Part shown: positions 24,922-35,371 of the stretch, piece after piece
Layout of the letters: each line of letters begins with the position of its first letter
How positions within the stretch are numbered: position 1 is the stretch's first letter
Assembly: GCF_021018895.1 (NCBI RefSeq)
Contig: NC_079369.1
Location: 8,315,694-8,379,693 of the forward strand
Reading direction: 5' to 3'
Source of the DNA: Seriola aureovittata
Lineage: Eukaryota > Chordata > Actinopteri > Carangiformes > Carangidae
Length of the DNA: 64,000 bases
The notes under the pieces: generated by a model
Told to the model about the DNA's origin: nothing
What the model saw: only the letters and a program-made list of their open reading frames with translations
The model's database searches: none
Program-made: the position numbers and the translations under genes

Positions 24922-27472
24922 CACTGACATAATCAGCCCATTGAGTCAGGGGAGACAGGTCTTGCCTCAACTTCAGATAGACCAAGACAGATTAATGGTT
25001 TTGTTTTGACCCTTCCAATAAAGCCTCTCACCTCCCTGCTCAAACTGAGCCAGACATCATGTCTTGGAAGGCGTTTAACCACTGGCCCAGGAATAAAGAA
25101 GCTGAAAGAGAACCCCTGCTGTAGACAGGGAAAAAAGAAACAACTTGGCATCCCTAAATACAGCTATGGCTCACTGACTACAGCTACAGGAGTTTAAAGG
25201 TGTTCAAGTTTAACCTAAAAATCACAACGATCCTGGGACTAGGAACCAATAATAGTAGGAATGTAATGCACCTGTTGCCCGAAAGACAGATATCTCGCCC
25301 TGTAGGATTTGATTCAGGTCATAAAGGAAGCAATAAAAGGCAGTAAAATCAAGTGTCTCAATCTTTCTCATAGGTGACATTCAGATAAATCTGGGGCTCT
25401 CCACCCTTTTTTTCCTGCGAAGTTATAATTAACAGCAGCACATGGGAGCTCCCTGGACTTTCAATAGACTTTAATCTCTCTCTCTCACTCAGCTACAAAC
25501 ACTTCACACACACAAACAGCGCAACCACAACCTGTCTGTCAATCTGCATGGCTAAATATTGACTTGCTGTGAGGCAATCAAGTCATAAAAATCTAGTTTA
25601 CAGCTCCTGCCCATGTGTAATACACTGGAAATCTTATAAATCATGACACATCTGTGGAGAAATGGTGCTGCATATTGCTAAGCATCATCAGTGGAAATAA
25701 CATGTTTACTATAACTAACTGATCACTCTGGAAAAGCCTGAGCTGACCCAACATTCCTCATCATGTAAGCATTGTGTCATGTGCAGTATTCCTTTTTCTG
25801 TGTGAGTTAAGATGATGTCGCCCAATTTTATACAAGACAGTTCACAGCCAAGCTAGAAGCTCTGCGAAGATGTACCGCTCTTTATAAAGAAAAGCAATAT
25901 TGGAAACATTTAAATTCTTATATATTTCAAACCTGAGATATTTCAGTTTGGACAAATTAGTGAACTGATCTACTAACATTGTGATCCCAAGAGCAATGAA
26001 AAAGTTAATCATATAGCATGAGTGATAGGGCTCAGATGATTAATAGTGACATTAATCCAGACACAGGTGGTGAGTTCAAGTTATGAGTGACTCTGATTGT
26101 TTTTTCATACAGCTGAAAACAGAATATAAGCACCAATAATCTTAAATTCAAAATGTTAATCATCATCATCACACAGCAGTTTTTATAGTCACCGTCTATG
26201 ACTCTGAGATAAAGCAAATTTCTCTGTTTCAATCTTGAAGCCCCAATCTGAACTGGAGTACACACATGGTCCACATTCCAGTTGTAAATCATAGAGCAGA
26301 GTTTAGATTTGAATATGGGCCACGCGCATCCTAGGTCACAACATAGAAATGAGGACCATATGGACAACTTTGTGGAAACAGTGTACACCTATCGCACGCT
26401 CAAGCTTAAACAGAAAAAATTATATTTAAACAAACCATTTGAAAATGAGATATTTTGGATTACATCTTGGATTTAGATGATATTTGACAGAGAGAAACCT
26501 CTGTGCTGAAGTTCTTTGCCTGTGCCTTGAAGACTGAAGCAGAGAAGTCAATATCTGGACTGAATAACTGTTGCAAATGCGTTTCCTGAGAGTAGGAGTA
26601 GGATAATTAATGCAAATGTGGAAGGCTAAAAACAGCGACTCCAGCGCAGGTCCACGCATACCAACAGGTTGAGACTGTATACAGCGTCTTCTCTGAACTG
26701 CATTACACACAACCAGCCGTACCTGCTTTTTATCTCTGAGGCCATGTCGCTAAACGACCGCGAGCAGGATGTGAGTATCGTGTCAGGGCTCTTTGAATGT
26801 GTGTGTACATTTAGAACGCATGCGCCTGTGTTTATACTTGTGCCACTGCAGGAGCATGAAGTGGACCCTAAACTGAAAAAGATGTGCGTTTCCGTTCCCT
26901 AATGGCTAATATGAACCAGACCTTACCTTGCACTCAAGTCAGGCACATTCACGTGTGTGTGTTTACACGCACGCTCACATGTGCACACGGGTGTTTTTCC
27001 CCCGTCTGGAAGGCCATGCTCCTCATTAGAACACAGAGGGTGGCAAAGAACATTGCTGTGATATAGTTGAGGCAGTACCGTCCACACCATACAACAGGCC
27101 ACTCCTGTATGGACACTGAGATCTTTGCCCAGAATGCAGCTTCCTTTTAGCTTAAGAACTATTACACATTTCATCTTAGCTAGTTGTCTTACTCCGAAGA
27201 TGAAAAAAGGGGTTATAACATCCTAGCAATTATCTCTGACATTTCCCCGTGTGTATGTGAAAACTTTGCATCTATATTTTGAATGACTCAGAAAGAAAAA
27301 GTTGCAGGTGTCATACTAGAAGTGTTTCTGCTGTGTTTCTTCTTGCAGTCATCCATAACCAAGCAGACAAAGAAAATATTCAAATGCATGTGAAGCACCA
27401 CATTTTTGCCACATTTTTGCCCAGGTGGGCAAATGTGATACCTCTGGCGCTCTTTCTGTACCCATCTCTCTT

Positions 27473-27473
27473 C

Positions 27474-27516
<43 letters not shown>
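27473..27516. repeat. (TA)n microsatellite
   Basis: This is an alternating TA tract of about 44 bp with a single C interruption (at 27491). Confidence 0.95.
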
Positions 27517-27523
<7 letters not shown>

Positions 27524-28105
27524 GTCTTTCACTATCATCTCCTCTCTTTTTTTTGTTTGTCCACCCTTCTCTACCTATCACCATCTATCTCCCTCCTGCT
27601 GTCTCCATTTCCCCCTCTCCTCCCCTGCAGTGGATAGGATTGGGGTCAGGGCCGTTTGACCAGTGGAGCAAGTGACAGCTCTGACATGGCCCTGATTTCA
27701 CTCTTGTGCCTTCTGTCACCTCCCTGTATGCCCATCTCATTTTAATAATGTAAATATGGTGCAAGCTCAGGCCACAGAGAATATTCTGTGTCCTGGTGCT
27801 CACTCACTGGAACCTTGCTGCGCACCTGAGCCACACATGCACACTCATGCTTGGCAGTACTCTTCAAAATAAATGGAAGAGTTTTCTGAGTGCTTTTCAA
27901 TATGAAAATACAAGCAATAACAGTAAATTGTTTTTTTTAATAGCATCCATAAAAGGTTAAGCAGCTGACATACAATTATAACACACAACAGTCAATCACA
28001 CTAGGAGGCAAGTTTGATGTTGCGTTCATGTCATATTGGATTGATGACGGTGACGGGAAATACCGGGATGGGAAAAAAAAACATTCCCATGTTCATTCCA
28101 GTAAT

Positions 28106-28109
28106 TTAG
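28106..28109. repeat. Target-site duplication, left copy (TTAG)
   Basis: TTAG directly precedes the LTR terminus TGTTGGG, and the same four bases follow the other terminus at 34352. A 4 bp duplication fits an LTR-retrotransposon integrase. Confidence 0.8.
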
Positions 28110-28612
28110 TGTTGGGTCTGAGCTCTATTAGTAACTGGAAATCATTAGTACTCGGCCTCACACGGGCGGCACCATTATGTTAACAGTACTCTACCTCATG
28201 AGCTGGACACCAAATGTGTTAGATTTCGGTTGTTTATCAATTTATTGGCTATCACAAATTAAGGAAATATTAATATTAAAAATATTAATATTAAATAATA
28301 TCTTTAAAATGAATTAAAGTTCACGGGGCACCAGCCTAAACTAATAGGCAAAATAGCCAATATGGTTTTAGTCTCAATTTATTACCATTAATCTGGAACT
28401 CTGATTAACCATTAGCTTACTAACTATAACCAAATTACCAAATCAATAGTAAGTTACAGTTGAAGGATTGGAATTCTACCGAGTAGAGGTTGGCAATATT
28501 CACGCTTATGCAACATTAAACACACCAGTAGTTATACTTAAAAAGGCATTTATTTACAATGGAGCAGAGTAAAGTACAATGTCTAATCTAGCATATACAG
28601 GTGTGTGTGGGT

Positions 28613-28649
<37 letters not shown>

Positions 28650-29700
28650 TGTGGGGACACAGACAAAGGCAAGATGGCCGACTCAAAGTGGTCACTGTGA
28701 CCACATGACCTGAACAAAGAAGACTACAAAGATGGCGGTAAACAAAGAAACTACTAAAATGGCCGCTGAGACCACCTAGTGTGTGTGAGAGGGGAGGTGT
28801 GAGTTTCTTTGTTAGCCTAGCTCATGTAATCTAAAGGTACCAGGTTAGAGGGGGAAGGTTAGCTTCCTGCAGGTTCTAGGACTGAGACGTACTGCTATGT
28901 GTGTGAACATACGAGTACTCGATTAACTGTATGACTGACCACAACCTAAGCAAACATTACAACAACAAGACATCAATCAACAAGTACATTAACAAGTTAA
29001 GGCTTCTGCTGATTAGCTATGCTGTGCTGTGCTATGCTGTGCTGGGAGAGGTTAGGCCCAGTCCGTTAACGTTACCCGATCCTTGGAACAAGCAAAGAGG
29101 TCCTTTCCAGTGGTTTGTAAAATCCAGTGAGTTTGGGGGGTTTCCTGGTGGAATAAAGTCCTGTCTGGCTGTGTTGCTTGCTGGTATCTCCTTTGTTCTC
29201 CTCACAGAGTTAGCTGTTCCATGCTAACTCTGCTACGACTCCTGTTGCTTGGAAAATCAGCTGACCTTGTGTTGTAGCCGCTGATTCTGAAGAGGATTTG
29301 GTTCACTCACAGTTAATCCGAAGCAGGTCGCTGTTGTGGAGGAGAAGAGTGTTTGCAGGCTGCTGGTTGCAGGCCGGCGAGAGAGCTAGTTTCTCAGGTA
29401 GCAGAGCTGACCTGGGCTGGGGCCTTGTTGCCCTTTGAAGAACCGAGAGGAGAGGGCTGGAGCTGCTCTCCAGAGCAAGCCAAGAAGGGAAGAGAGAGAG
29501 AAGGGGTCTAGAAGACTGGTTTTGTTTGTGACACCTTAGGGGGTCACATGTCACACGCTGGCCCACACTGGCTGGCCAGTGGGGTCCATGGGGGGGAAGG
29601 GTCATCCCCAGGTGTGAACCGTGAGGAACTGTGGGGTGTGAATTCCTTTGTCCAGTGGAGCAAAGAAACATTTGGTCTATTGAATGACTGAGTCCCAACA
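28110..29700 (-). repeat. 3' LTR (left-hand in the window)
   Basis: This 1591 bp LTR is the downstream LTR relative to the minus-strand element, since it abuts the polypurine tract. It contains a GT-rich microsatellite (28601-28648) and, on the minus strand, an AATAAA word at 28554-28549 that could serve as polyadenylation signal. It also carries a small CTATG/CTGTG repeat near 29018-29042. The open frames inside it on the plus strand are identical in both LTRs and have no protein character. Confidence 0.93.
28156..28174 (-). other. Relic of the tRNA-Met primer site inside the 3' LTR
   Basis: Plus-strand CCTCACACGGGCGGCACCA differs from the functional primer site (32743-32759) only by a two-base insertion (CG) and is followed by the same TTATGTT. 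The same relic is at 32809-32827 in the other LTR. A second, 12-base relic (CACGGGGCACCA) lies at 28322-28333 and 32975-32986. See findings for the interpretation as successive outward shifts of the LTR boundary. Confidence 0.75.
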
Positions 29701-29712
29701 GTCCCCCCTTTG
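29701..29712 (-). other. Polypurine tract
   Basis: On the minus strand the sequence reads CAAAGGGGGGAC directly before the 3' LTR. This is the expected position and composition for the plus-strand primer of reverse transcription, and it confirms the orientation of the element. Confidence 0.85.
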
Positions 29713-30142
29713 TTGTCAGGATGCCACCTGACGTGTCATCCTGAGAGCATAATGTATAGTCCATTTGTCATTTCATTCAACGGGTAACATCCGGGCATTT
29801 GTCAGCACTATCTATCTTGGCTAAGCAAGAACAATCAGGTTACAAAGCAGAGTTCAGATAATAACCACAATGATCGAATAGTGTAAAACAACTAACATGT
29901 TTCCTAGTTACTCATGGTGTTAGTGAGGACAGGAAAGTCAGTGATGTTAGTTTGTTAAGGTGAGATATAGAGGGTGGCACCTAGAATGACAAGATTTGGA
30001 GTGTCTGGGTGAGTGTGCCATGTATATGCAGTGTCCTAAACTTGTATCTGATTTGATTCAGAATTTAGTTTGCTGCTGCTGCTGCTGACAAACCCATTGA
30101 GTCCATCTGGAAGAGTGTAAGGTACCCTGAGCCTACTTACTG
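29713..30142. other. Interior of the LTR element after gag, no pol
   Basis: This 430 bp separates the gag stop from the polypurine tract. No protease, reverse transcriptase, RNase H or integrase motif is visible in any frame. A short (CTG)n run lies at about 30073-30088. Confidence 0.8.
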
Positions 30143-31900
30143 TCAGTACTCAGTGCGGCGAACTCTGGAGCGCCGGTGCTTTAAGTTTTCTTTAACCTGT
30201 GGCACAAAGCTGTAGCACTTTGAGTAGCTGAAGGAAGAACATTCAGAGGCATTGTCACTGTCTGAATTAACATGGTCAGAGATGACGTGGTCATTGTCTG
30301 ATCCATGTGTTGACTGGTCCTGTGTCTGAGCCAGAATTTCTGCGTAAGGCCGTCTCCTGCTCCTGTTGTGGGAGTGCCTATCTCTACGCACTTGGTGGGC
30401 GTGGCGGTTACGCTCAGCACCCATATGTGGCCTTTTATCACCCCCCTTCGATCTGTTCTGAGGGTGATCTTTTGAGGTTACATGTCTGTGTGACGCTAAG
30501 GTGTTTGAGTTGCTAGGCTCAGTTGTTTTCCCCCTTGCCTTGGAATTGACCATGGTTTCCCAAGCCATTTTTGTCATTTTCTTTATTTCCTGCATGGTGG
30601 GCTTACCTTGATGCGTCATCAGTGTAACATGAGTGCGTACACAGGGATGGAGGTTTCGTAGGAACAAAGACTTGAAGGTGGAGTTCTGCTCTAAGCCTGG
30701 TGTGTTCCTACCCTGAAAATATGCATGCCTCAAACGTTGGTAAAAGTCATTGGGATGTTCATGGCGGGAGTGTTTGATTTGAGAAGCTGCAACCAAAGAT
30801 TCTATCTCATCCGCAGCAGGAGAGAATTCTTCTGTCAGTGCTTGACAGAGCTCTTTGTAGTCATCTCTGACACTGGGAGGCAGTGATTGCATAAACTTGT
30901 GGACTGCTTTTGAGCTGGTCTTCCACACAAGTTTAGTTTTCTCCCTTTGGGTTGCATGGGGCAAATCAATTAAGTTGCGATCTAACTCCCTAAAGTAGTT
31001 TTCAATATGTTGATCAGAGCTGTCTGGATCAAAATGTTCAATGTCCTTTGCTAATAACTCAAGCGCTTCGAGGCGGGGGCACTGTGAGGTCCCTACTGAT
31101 GAAGGCGAGACTATGCTAGCTGGACTAGAGGAAGGAGCTGAACAGCAGTCATCACTCTCATGGAGGTGCAGAGAGGAGGCTGAACAGTCCGGAAAAGTTT
31201 TGGTCCTTCTGTTGGAGGGGTGAGCACAGGTGAAAGTGTTATGCATCAGTGGCTGATGGGAACATGAATATCCTCTACCGGATAAACTACCTGTCTCTTC
31301 AGTGTCAATTTCAGGAAGATGGGAAGTCAGGTGGGTGTAACCTCTGTCTCTCAGTGGAGGTTGAGGAGCTGACTTCATTTCCCAGGACTTAGGGTCAGTT
31401 GGGAATTTGCCCCATCCTCTGAGTGGAGGCGGAGTTAACCTGTCATTAAGGGAAGAGTGTGAAGCAGAGAAACCAGAATCACAAGCACTGACCGATCGTG
31501 GTGGAGCAAAGCATTCTGATTTAACCCTTAACAATTCTTCCTTGTGTGAACAGAGGTCTACCTCTGCTGCATGCAGGTCTCCTAAGTAGCGCATGGCTTT
31601 CTTGTTAGCTTCCTTAACTTCCTGGAGGAGAAAAGCATTTTGAGCTCTAAGCGATTTTACCTCCTCCTCTAGGGCTGCTTGGCTCTGAAGTGAAATGCTG
31701 GTTTGCCTGTGGAAGTTCAACAGTACACATCTTAACAATGGGCCTTTGGATGCAGTCTGAGCATCACCTTTGTCACTGAGTAGCAAGTCTATTTCTTTAC
31801 TGCACTCACTGGAATTTAACTTGCTGATAAATTCTAGGTAGCCAGGCTTCAGGCTCTGTGCTAGGGAAGAAATAAACTGCTCTACACAGGAGTTCTCCAT
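30143..31900 (-). CDS. Gag-like protein of the LTR element (585 aa, intact)
   Basis: This is an uninterrupted 585-codon frame starting MENSCVEQFISSLAQSLKPG. Residues about 75-130 (EEEVKSLRAQNAFLLQEVKE and onward) are heptad-like and predicted coiled coil. A Ser/Pro-rich linker follows to about 270. Residues about 275-450 look like a retrotransposon capsid domain, with blocks such as IENYFRELDRNLIDLP, DYKELCQALTEEFSP, PNDFYQRLRHAYFQG and FKSLFLRNLHP. The last 135 residues are very basic (His/Arg/Lys-rich) and end RRSRVRRTEY. No CCHC zinc knuckle is seen, so RNA binding probably relies on the basic tail. In family terms it would form the particle that packages the element's RNA. The intact frame supports recent activity. 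A domesticated gene is unlikely because intact LTRs flank it. Confidence 0.85.
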   Translation of the reverse strand: MENSCVEQFISSLAQSLKPGYLEFISKLNSSECSKEIDLLLSDKGDAQTASKGPLLRCVLLNFHRQTSISLQSQAALEEEVKSLRAQNAFLLQEVKEANKKAMRYLGDLHAAEVDLCSHKEELLRVKSECFAPPRSVSACDSGFSASHSSLNDRLTPPPLRGWGKFPTDPKSWEMKSAPQPPLRDRGYTHLTSHLPEIDTEETGSLSGRGYSCSHQPLMHNTFTCAHPSNRRTKTFPDCSASSLHLHESDDCCSAPSSSPASIVSPSSVGTSQCPRLEALELLAKDIEHFDPDSSDQHIENYFRELDRNLIDLPHATQREKTKLVWKTSSKAVHKFMQSLPPSVRDDYKELCQALTEEFSPAADEIESLVAASQIKHSRHEHPNDFYQRLRHAYFQGRNTPGLEQNSTFKSLFLRNLHPCVRTHVTLMTHQGKPTMQEIKKMTKMAWETMVNSKARGKTTEPSNSNTLASHRHVTSKDHPQNRSKGGDKRPHMGAERNRHAHQVRRDRHSHNRSRRRPYAEILAQTQDQSTHGSDNDHVISDHVNSDSDNASECSSFSYSKCYSFVPQVKENLKHRRSRVRRTEY

Positions 31901-32742
31901 TGTTGTGTCTGGGAAAGAGGGAGGTTAAACAAGTTTTTCACAAAACAAGAAGGCAATATAGTTGGCTGCGGTGTTGCGCTGGCAGACACCTTGTAGTGTA
32001 GTTTGGTGGTACACTAGCCTAACTAAACAATGCAGTGGCCTACACTATGGGGGGTAGCTTCCTTTGGAGGAGGGGCAGCTACACTAGTGGGCATAAAGAT
32101 TAAGGACAGTAAAGGCAAGTGCAGGTTTACTGTCTGCTTAAGAAATGTTTCAAAAAGCAATGACTGAGATGCAAGGCAGTAACAGTCCAAAGATTATCTC
32201 TTCAAGTTGACTCAGGCTGTAATGCAAGGCAGTAACAGCTAGGTGCAGAACTTGGGTTTCACAGGGCTGGTAGCACGCTGTGGCTCTATCTCAGGCTCTA
32301 TTTCTTACTCAGGCTGAAATGCTTGGCAGTAACAGCCAGGTATAAGCTCTCTGTGTTACACAGGGCTGTCGGCACACAGTGTTTAATGTTAAAGGGAGCA
32401 GCAATTCTGACAGCTTTACTAGATAGCATTGAACACGTGGTATTCAAATGCTGAACTGAGGTTCTTACATTTCCTACAGAATAAACTCAACTGGAATTGT
32501 TAGCAACAATAGCAGGCTCTTGATACTAAGGCTTAAGTGTTAGCTATTAATAACTGGAGGACGTCTAATATTACTTCAGGTAAAATTAGTAAACCAATTC
32601 TCACCACAGTGCACTTGTTTGTAAGTACACCTGGACGTTTACTCCTGTGGTGGACTAAAAAAAATGTTTTCAACCTTTGCGGTTTTGGCCAAATTATGAA
32701 TTTAATATTGCACAATTATGAATATTTGCCAACAGTACTCGG
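31901..32742 (-). other. 5' leader of the LTR element with internal repeats
   Basis: This untranslated leader runs between the primer site and the gag start. A GCAAGGCAGTAACAG-type phrase recurs at about 32171, 32224 and (as GCTTGGCAGTAACAG) 32321. ACAGGGCTG(G/T) phrases recur at 32261 and 32360, so part of the leader was built by imperfect tandem duplication. Such leaders usually carry the packaging signal; that is inference here. Confidence 0.7.
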
Positions 32743-32759
32743 CCTCACACGGGGCACCA
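32743..32759 (-). other. Primer binding site for elongator tRNA-Met
   Basis: Plus-strand CCTCACACGGGGCACCA equals the 3' end, including CCA, of the vertebrate elongator tRNA-Met as I remember it. On the minus strand it is therefore the complementary primer site, three bases (TAA) after the end of the 5' LTR. Match length is 17 of 17 from memory; a tRNA database comparison would confirm it. Confidence 0.85.
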
Positions 32760-32762
32760 TTA

Positions 32763-33265
32763 TGTTGGGTCTGAGCTCTATTAGTAACTGGAAATCATTA
32801 GTACTCGGCCTCACACGGGCGGCACCATTATGTTAACAGTACTCTACCTCATGAGCTGGACACCAAATGTGTTAGATTTCGGTTGTTTATCAATTTATTG
32901 GCTATCACAAATTAAGGAAATATTAATATTAAAAATATTAATATTAAATAATATCTTTAAAATGAATTAAAGTTCACGGGGCACCAGCCTAAACTAATAG
33001 GCAAAATAGCCAATATGGTTTTAGTCTCAATTTATTACCATTAATCTGGAACTCTGATTAACCATTAGCTTACTAACTATAACCAAATTACCAAATCAAT
33101 AGTAAGTTACAGTTGAAGGATTGGAATTCTACCGAGTAGAGGTTGGCAATATTCACGCTTATGCAACATTAAACACACCAGTAGTTATACTTAAAAAGGC
33201 ATTTATTTACAATGGAGCAGAGTAAAGTACAATGTCTAATCTAGCATATACAGGTGTGTGTGGGT

Positions 33266-33299
<34 letters not shown>

Positions 33300-34351
33300 C
33301 TGTGGGGACACAGACAAAGGCAAGATGGCCGACTCAAAGTGGTCACTGTGACCACATGACCTGAACAAAGAAGACTACAAAGATGGCGGTAAACAAAGAA
33401 ACTACTAAAATGGCCGCTGAGACCACCTAGTGTGTGTGAGAGGGGAGGTGTGAGTTTCTTTGTTAGCCTAGCTCATGTAATCTAAAGGTACCAGGTTAGA
33501 GGGGGAAGGTTAGCTTCCTGCAGGTTCTAGGACTGAGACGTACTGCTATGTGTGTGAACATACGAGTACTCGATTAACTGTATGACTGACCACAACCTAA
33601 GCAAACATTACAACAACAAGACATCAATCAACAAGTACATTAACAAGTTAAGGCTTCTGCTGATTAGCTATGCTGTGCTGTGCTATGCTGTGCTGGGAGA
33701 GGTTAGGCCCAGTCCGTTAACGTTACCCGATCCTTGGAACAAGCAAAGAGGTCCTTTCCAGTGGTTTGTAAAATCCAGTGAGTTTGGGGGGTTTCCTGGT
33801 GGAATAAAGTCCTGTCTGGCTGTGTTGCTTGCTGGTATCTCCTTTGTTCTCCTCACAGAGTTAGCTGTTCCATGCTAACTCTGCTACGACTCCTGTTGCT
33901 TGGAAAATCAGCTGACCTTGTGTTGTAGCCGCTGATTCTGAAGAGGATTTGGTTCACTCACAGTTAATCCGAAGCAGGTCGCTGTTGTGGAGGAGAAGAG
34001 TGTTTGCAGGCTGCTGGTTGCAGGCCGGCGAGAGAGCTAGTTTCTCAGGTAGCAGAGCTGACCTGGGCTGGGGCCTTGTTGCCCTTTGAAGAACCGAGAG
34101 GAGAGGGCTGGAGCTGCTCTCCAGAGCAAGCCAAGAAGGGAAGAGAGAGAGAAGGGGTCTAGAAGACTGGTTTTGTTTGTGACACCTTAGGGGGTCACAT
34201 GTCACACGCTGGCCCACACTGGCTGGCCAGTGGGGTCCATGGGGGGGAAGGGTCATCCCCAGGTGTGAACCGTGAGGAACTGTGGGGTGTGAATTCCTTT
34301 GTCCAGTGGAGCAAAGAAACATTTGGTCTATTGAATGACTGAGTCCCAACA
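32763..34351 (-). repeat. 5' LTR (right-hand in the window)
   Basis: This 1589 bp LTR is the upstream LTR of the minus-strand element and carries its promoter. It is identical to the other LTR where I compared them, apart from a two-base shorter GT tract. It contains the same two primer-site relics (32809-32827 and 32975-32986). Confidence 0.93.
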
Positions 34352-34355
34352 TTAG
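34352..34355. repeat. Target-site duplication, right copy (TTAG)
   Basis: TTAG follows the LTR terminus CCCAACA and matches the bases before the left terminus at 28106-28109. Confidence 0.8.
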
Positions 34356-35271
34356 TATTGCACTTATATAAAATTGGGGATCAAGAGATGGATTAAAAAA
34401 AGAACAGCAGCCTCTGCTGAGTTTTACTCTCTAATATGGGTCAAGCTGCAAATACACAGGATGCTACATTTCTCACACTGCAACAGGACAGAGTTTTTAA
34501 TTAGATCCCGCTGCCTCTTAAATGCCCACTTCCTTCAATCAACACGGCCCGTTTGTAATGCAAGCTTTCTGTTCAAAAGAATTTAAGTTTTTCATCACCT
34601 GATGATGCCAGTTTGACAGCATGGGTCAAGTCAGCATGGGCATGGATATACTGGTGCTTCCTCATTGTAGTTAAAATTGGATATTGATCTATTCTTTAAT
34701 ATTCAGTATTAATATTGATCATTGTTTAGGAGTGGTAAACTCGTAATTACTGTAACTCCAATATGACAGTGAATATTTGGACAAATTTAGCTTTTCTAAA
34801 CTAGGAATCTAGGTAGGTAGGAAACATTTCCAATCTGAGTGGGTGAATCTGGTCTGGACAGACATCCAAACCAGCCACAGATGCAACTCACCAGCAATTT
34901 AGTTGCACAGGCGAATGAGCTCAGTCTAATGTGGATCCCCCTCCAAGGGTAGCAAAGTGCAGGAAACTGCAGAAGCCGTGAGTCACAAAGCTCTCAGTGG
35001 GCAGATCTGCTCGTAACTATCTGTGAAGCCTTTGATAGCTTGCCGTTCGCTTGTTACGGATGTGATGCATGATTTGGAGGCAGTTCGCCCTCCCCGTTCT
35101 CCCTCCTTGATTAAAGAAAAGGCCTCTTGGAAGGTAAGATTGCGGCCCCTCACTGCCACACAGGCACAGACGAATAGGCAGGGTGCACACTGCCTTCGTT
35201 AACCTTTTTCACCTCTGCCATCCCTCACCACCACCACTCACCCACTCCCTCAGATTGTCCTCTAGTCTTAC

Positions 35272-35371
35272 CTTTAACCCCATCAAGCTTGTAAATTTGG
35301 GGTTTGATCAGCAGAGGGTCTTTGCCCTTTGATTCAGCATCCTGGAGGTCCTTAATGAACTGATTGATGTC
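35272..35371 (-). pseudogene. Possible orphan exon or exon relic, unknown gene
   Basis: On the minus strand 33 codons read DINQFIKDLQDAESKGKDPL followed by LIKPQIYKLDGVK, ending at a strong AAAG|GTAAGA donor. The amino-acid composition (alternating charged and hydrophobic residues, no low complexity) looks like real protein. However, just upstream the frame meets a TAA stop with no AG acceptor between the stop and the open segment, so it cannot be spliced in as a normal internal exon. I do not recognise the protein. It may be a fragment of a duplicated gene, an exon with a damaged acceptor, or chance. Confidence 0.3.

Larger units (their letters stand above)
18165..28105. other. fgf22 intron 1, left part
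   Basis: This is about 10 kb of non-coding DNA between exon 1 and the LTR element. It contains a (CA)n tract at 24872-24919, a (TA)n tract at 27473-27516 and a GGGCTGGGTGGCACC phrase near 22536 typical of a fish repeat. No exon was recognised; open frames such as 20325-20684 lack splice context. Regulatory elements of fgf22 may lie here, but I cannot see them without comparison to other fish. Confidence 0.65.
28110..34351 (-). mobile_element. Young LTR retrotransposon, gag-only and non-autonomous, antisense in fgf22 intron 1
   Basis: This is a complete element of 6242 bp. It has two direct LTRs (28110-29700 and 32763-34351), each framed by TGTTGGG...CCCAACA inverted ends, and a TTAG target duplication on both sides. 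Orientation is minus: the tRNA primer site lies beside the right-hand LTR and the polypurine tract beside the left-hand LTR, and the only long ORF is on the minus strand. The LTRs differ, as far as I could read, only in GT repeat number (30 versus 28 bases), so insertion is very recent. The 3062 bp interior codes for a Gag-like protein only; no protease, reverse transcriptase, integrase or envelope frame is present. It must therefore depend on enzymes from a related element. The Gag resembles Gypsy/Ty3-like capsid proteins, but the superfamily is not certain. Confidence 0.93.

Noticed and set aside
28931..29764. 98-residue plus-strand and 153-residue minus-strand frames in the LTR, repeated at 33582-34352
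   Set aside because: They are identical because the LTRs are identical. They lie in LTR sequence, have no recognisable domain and are best explained as chance frames.
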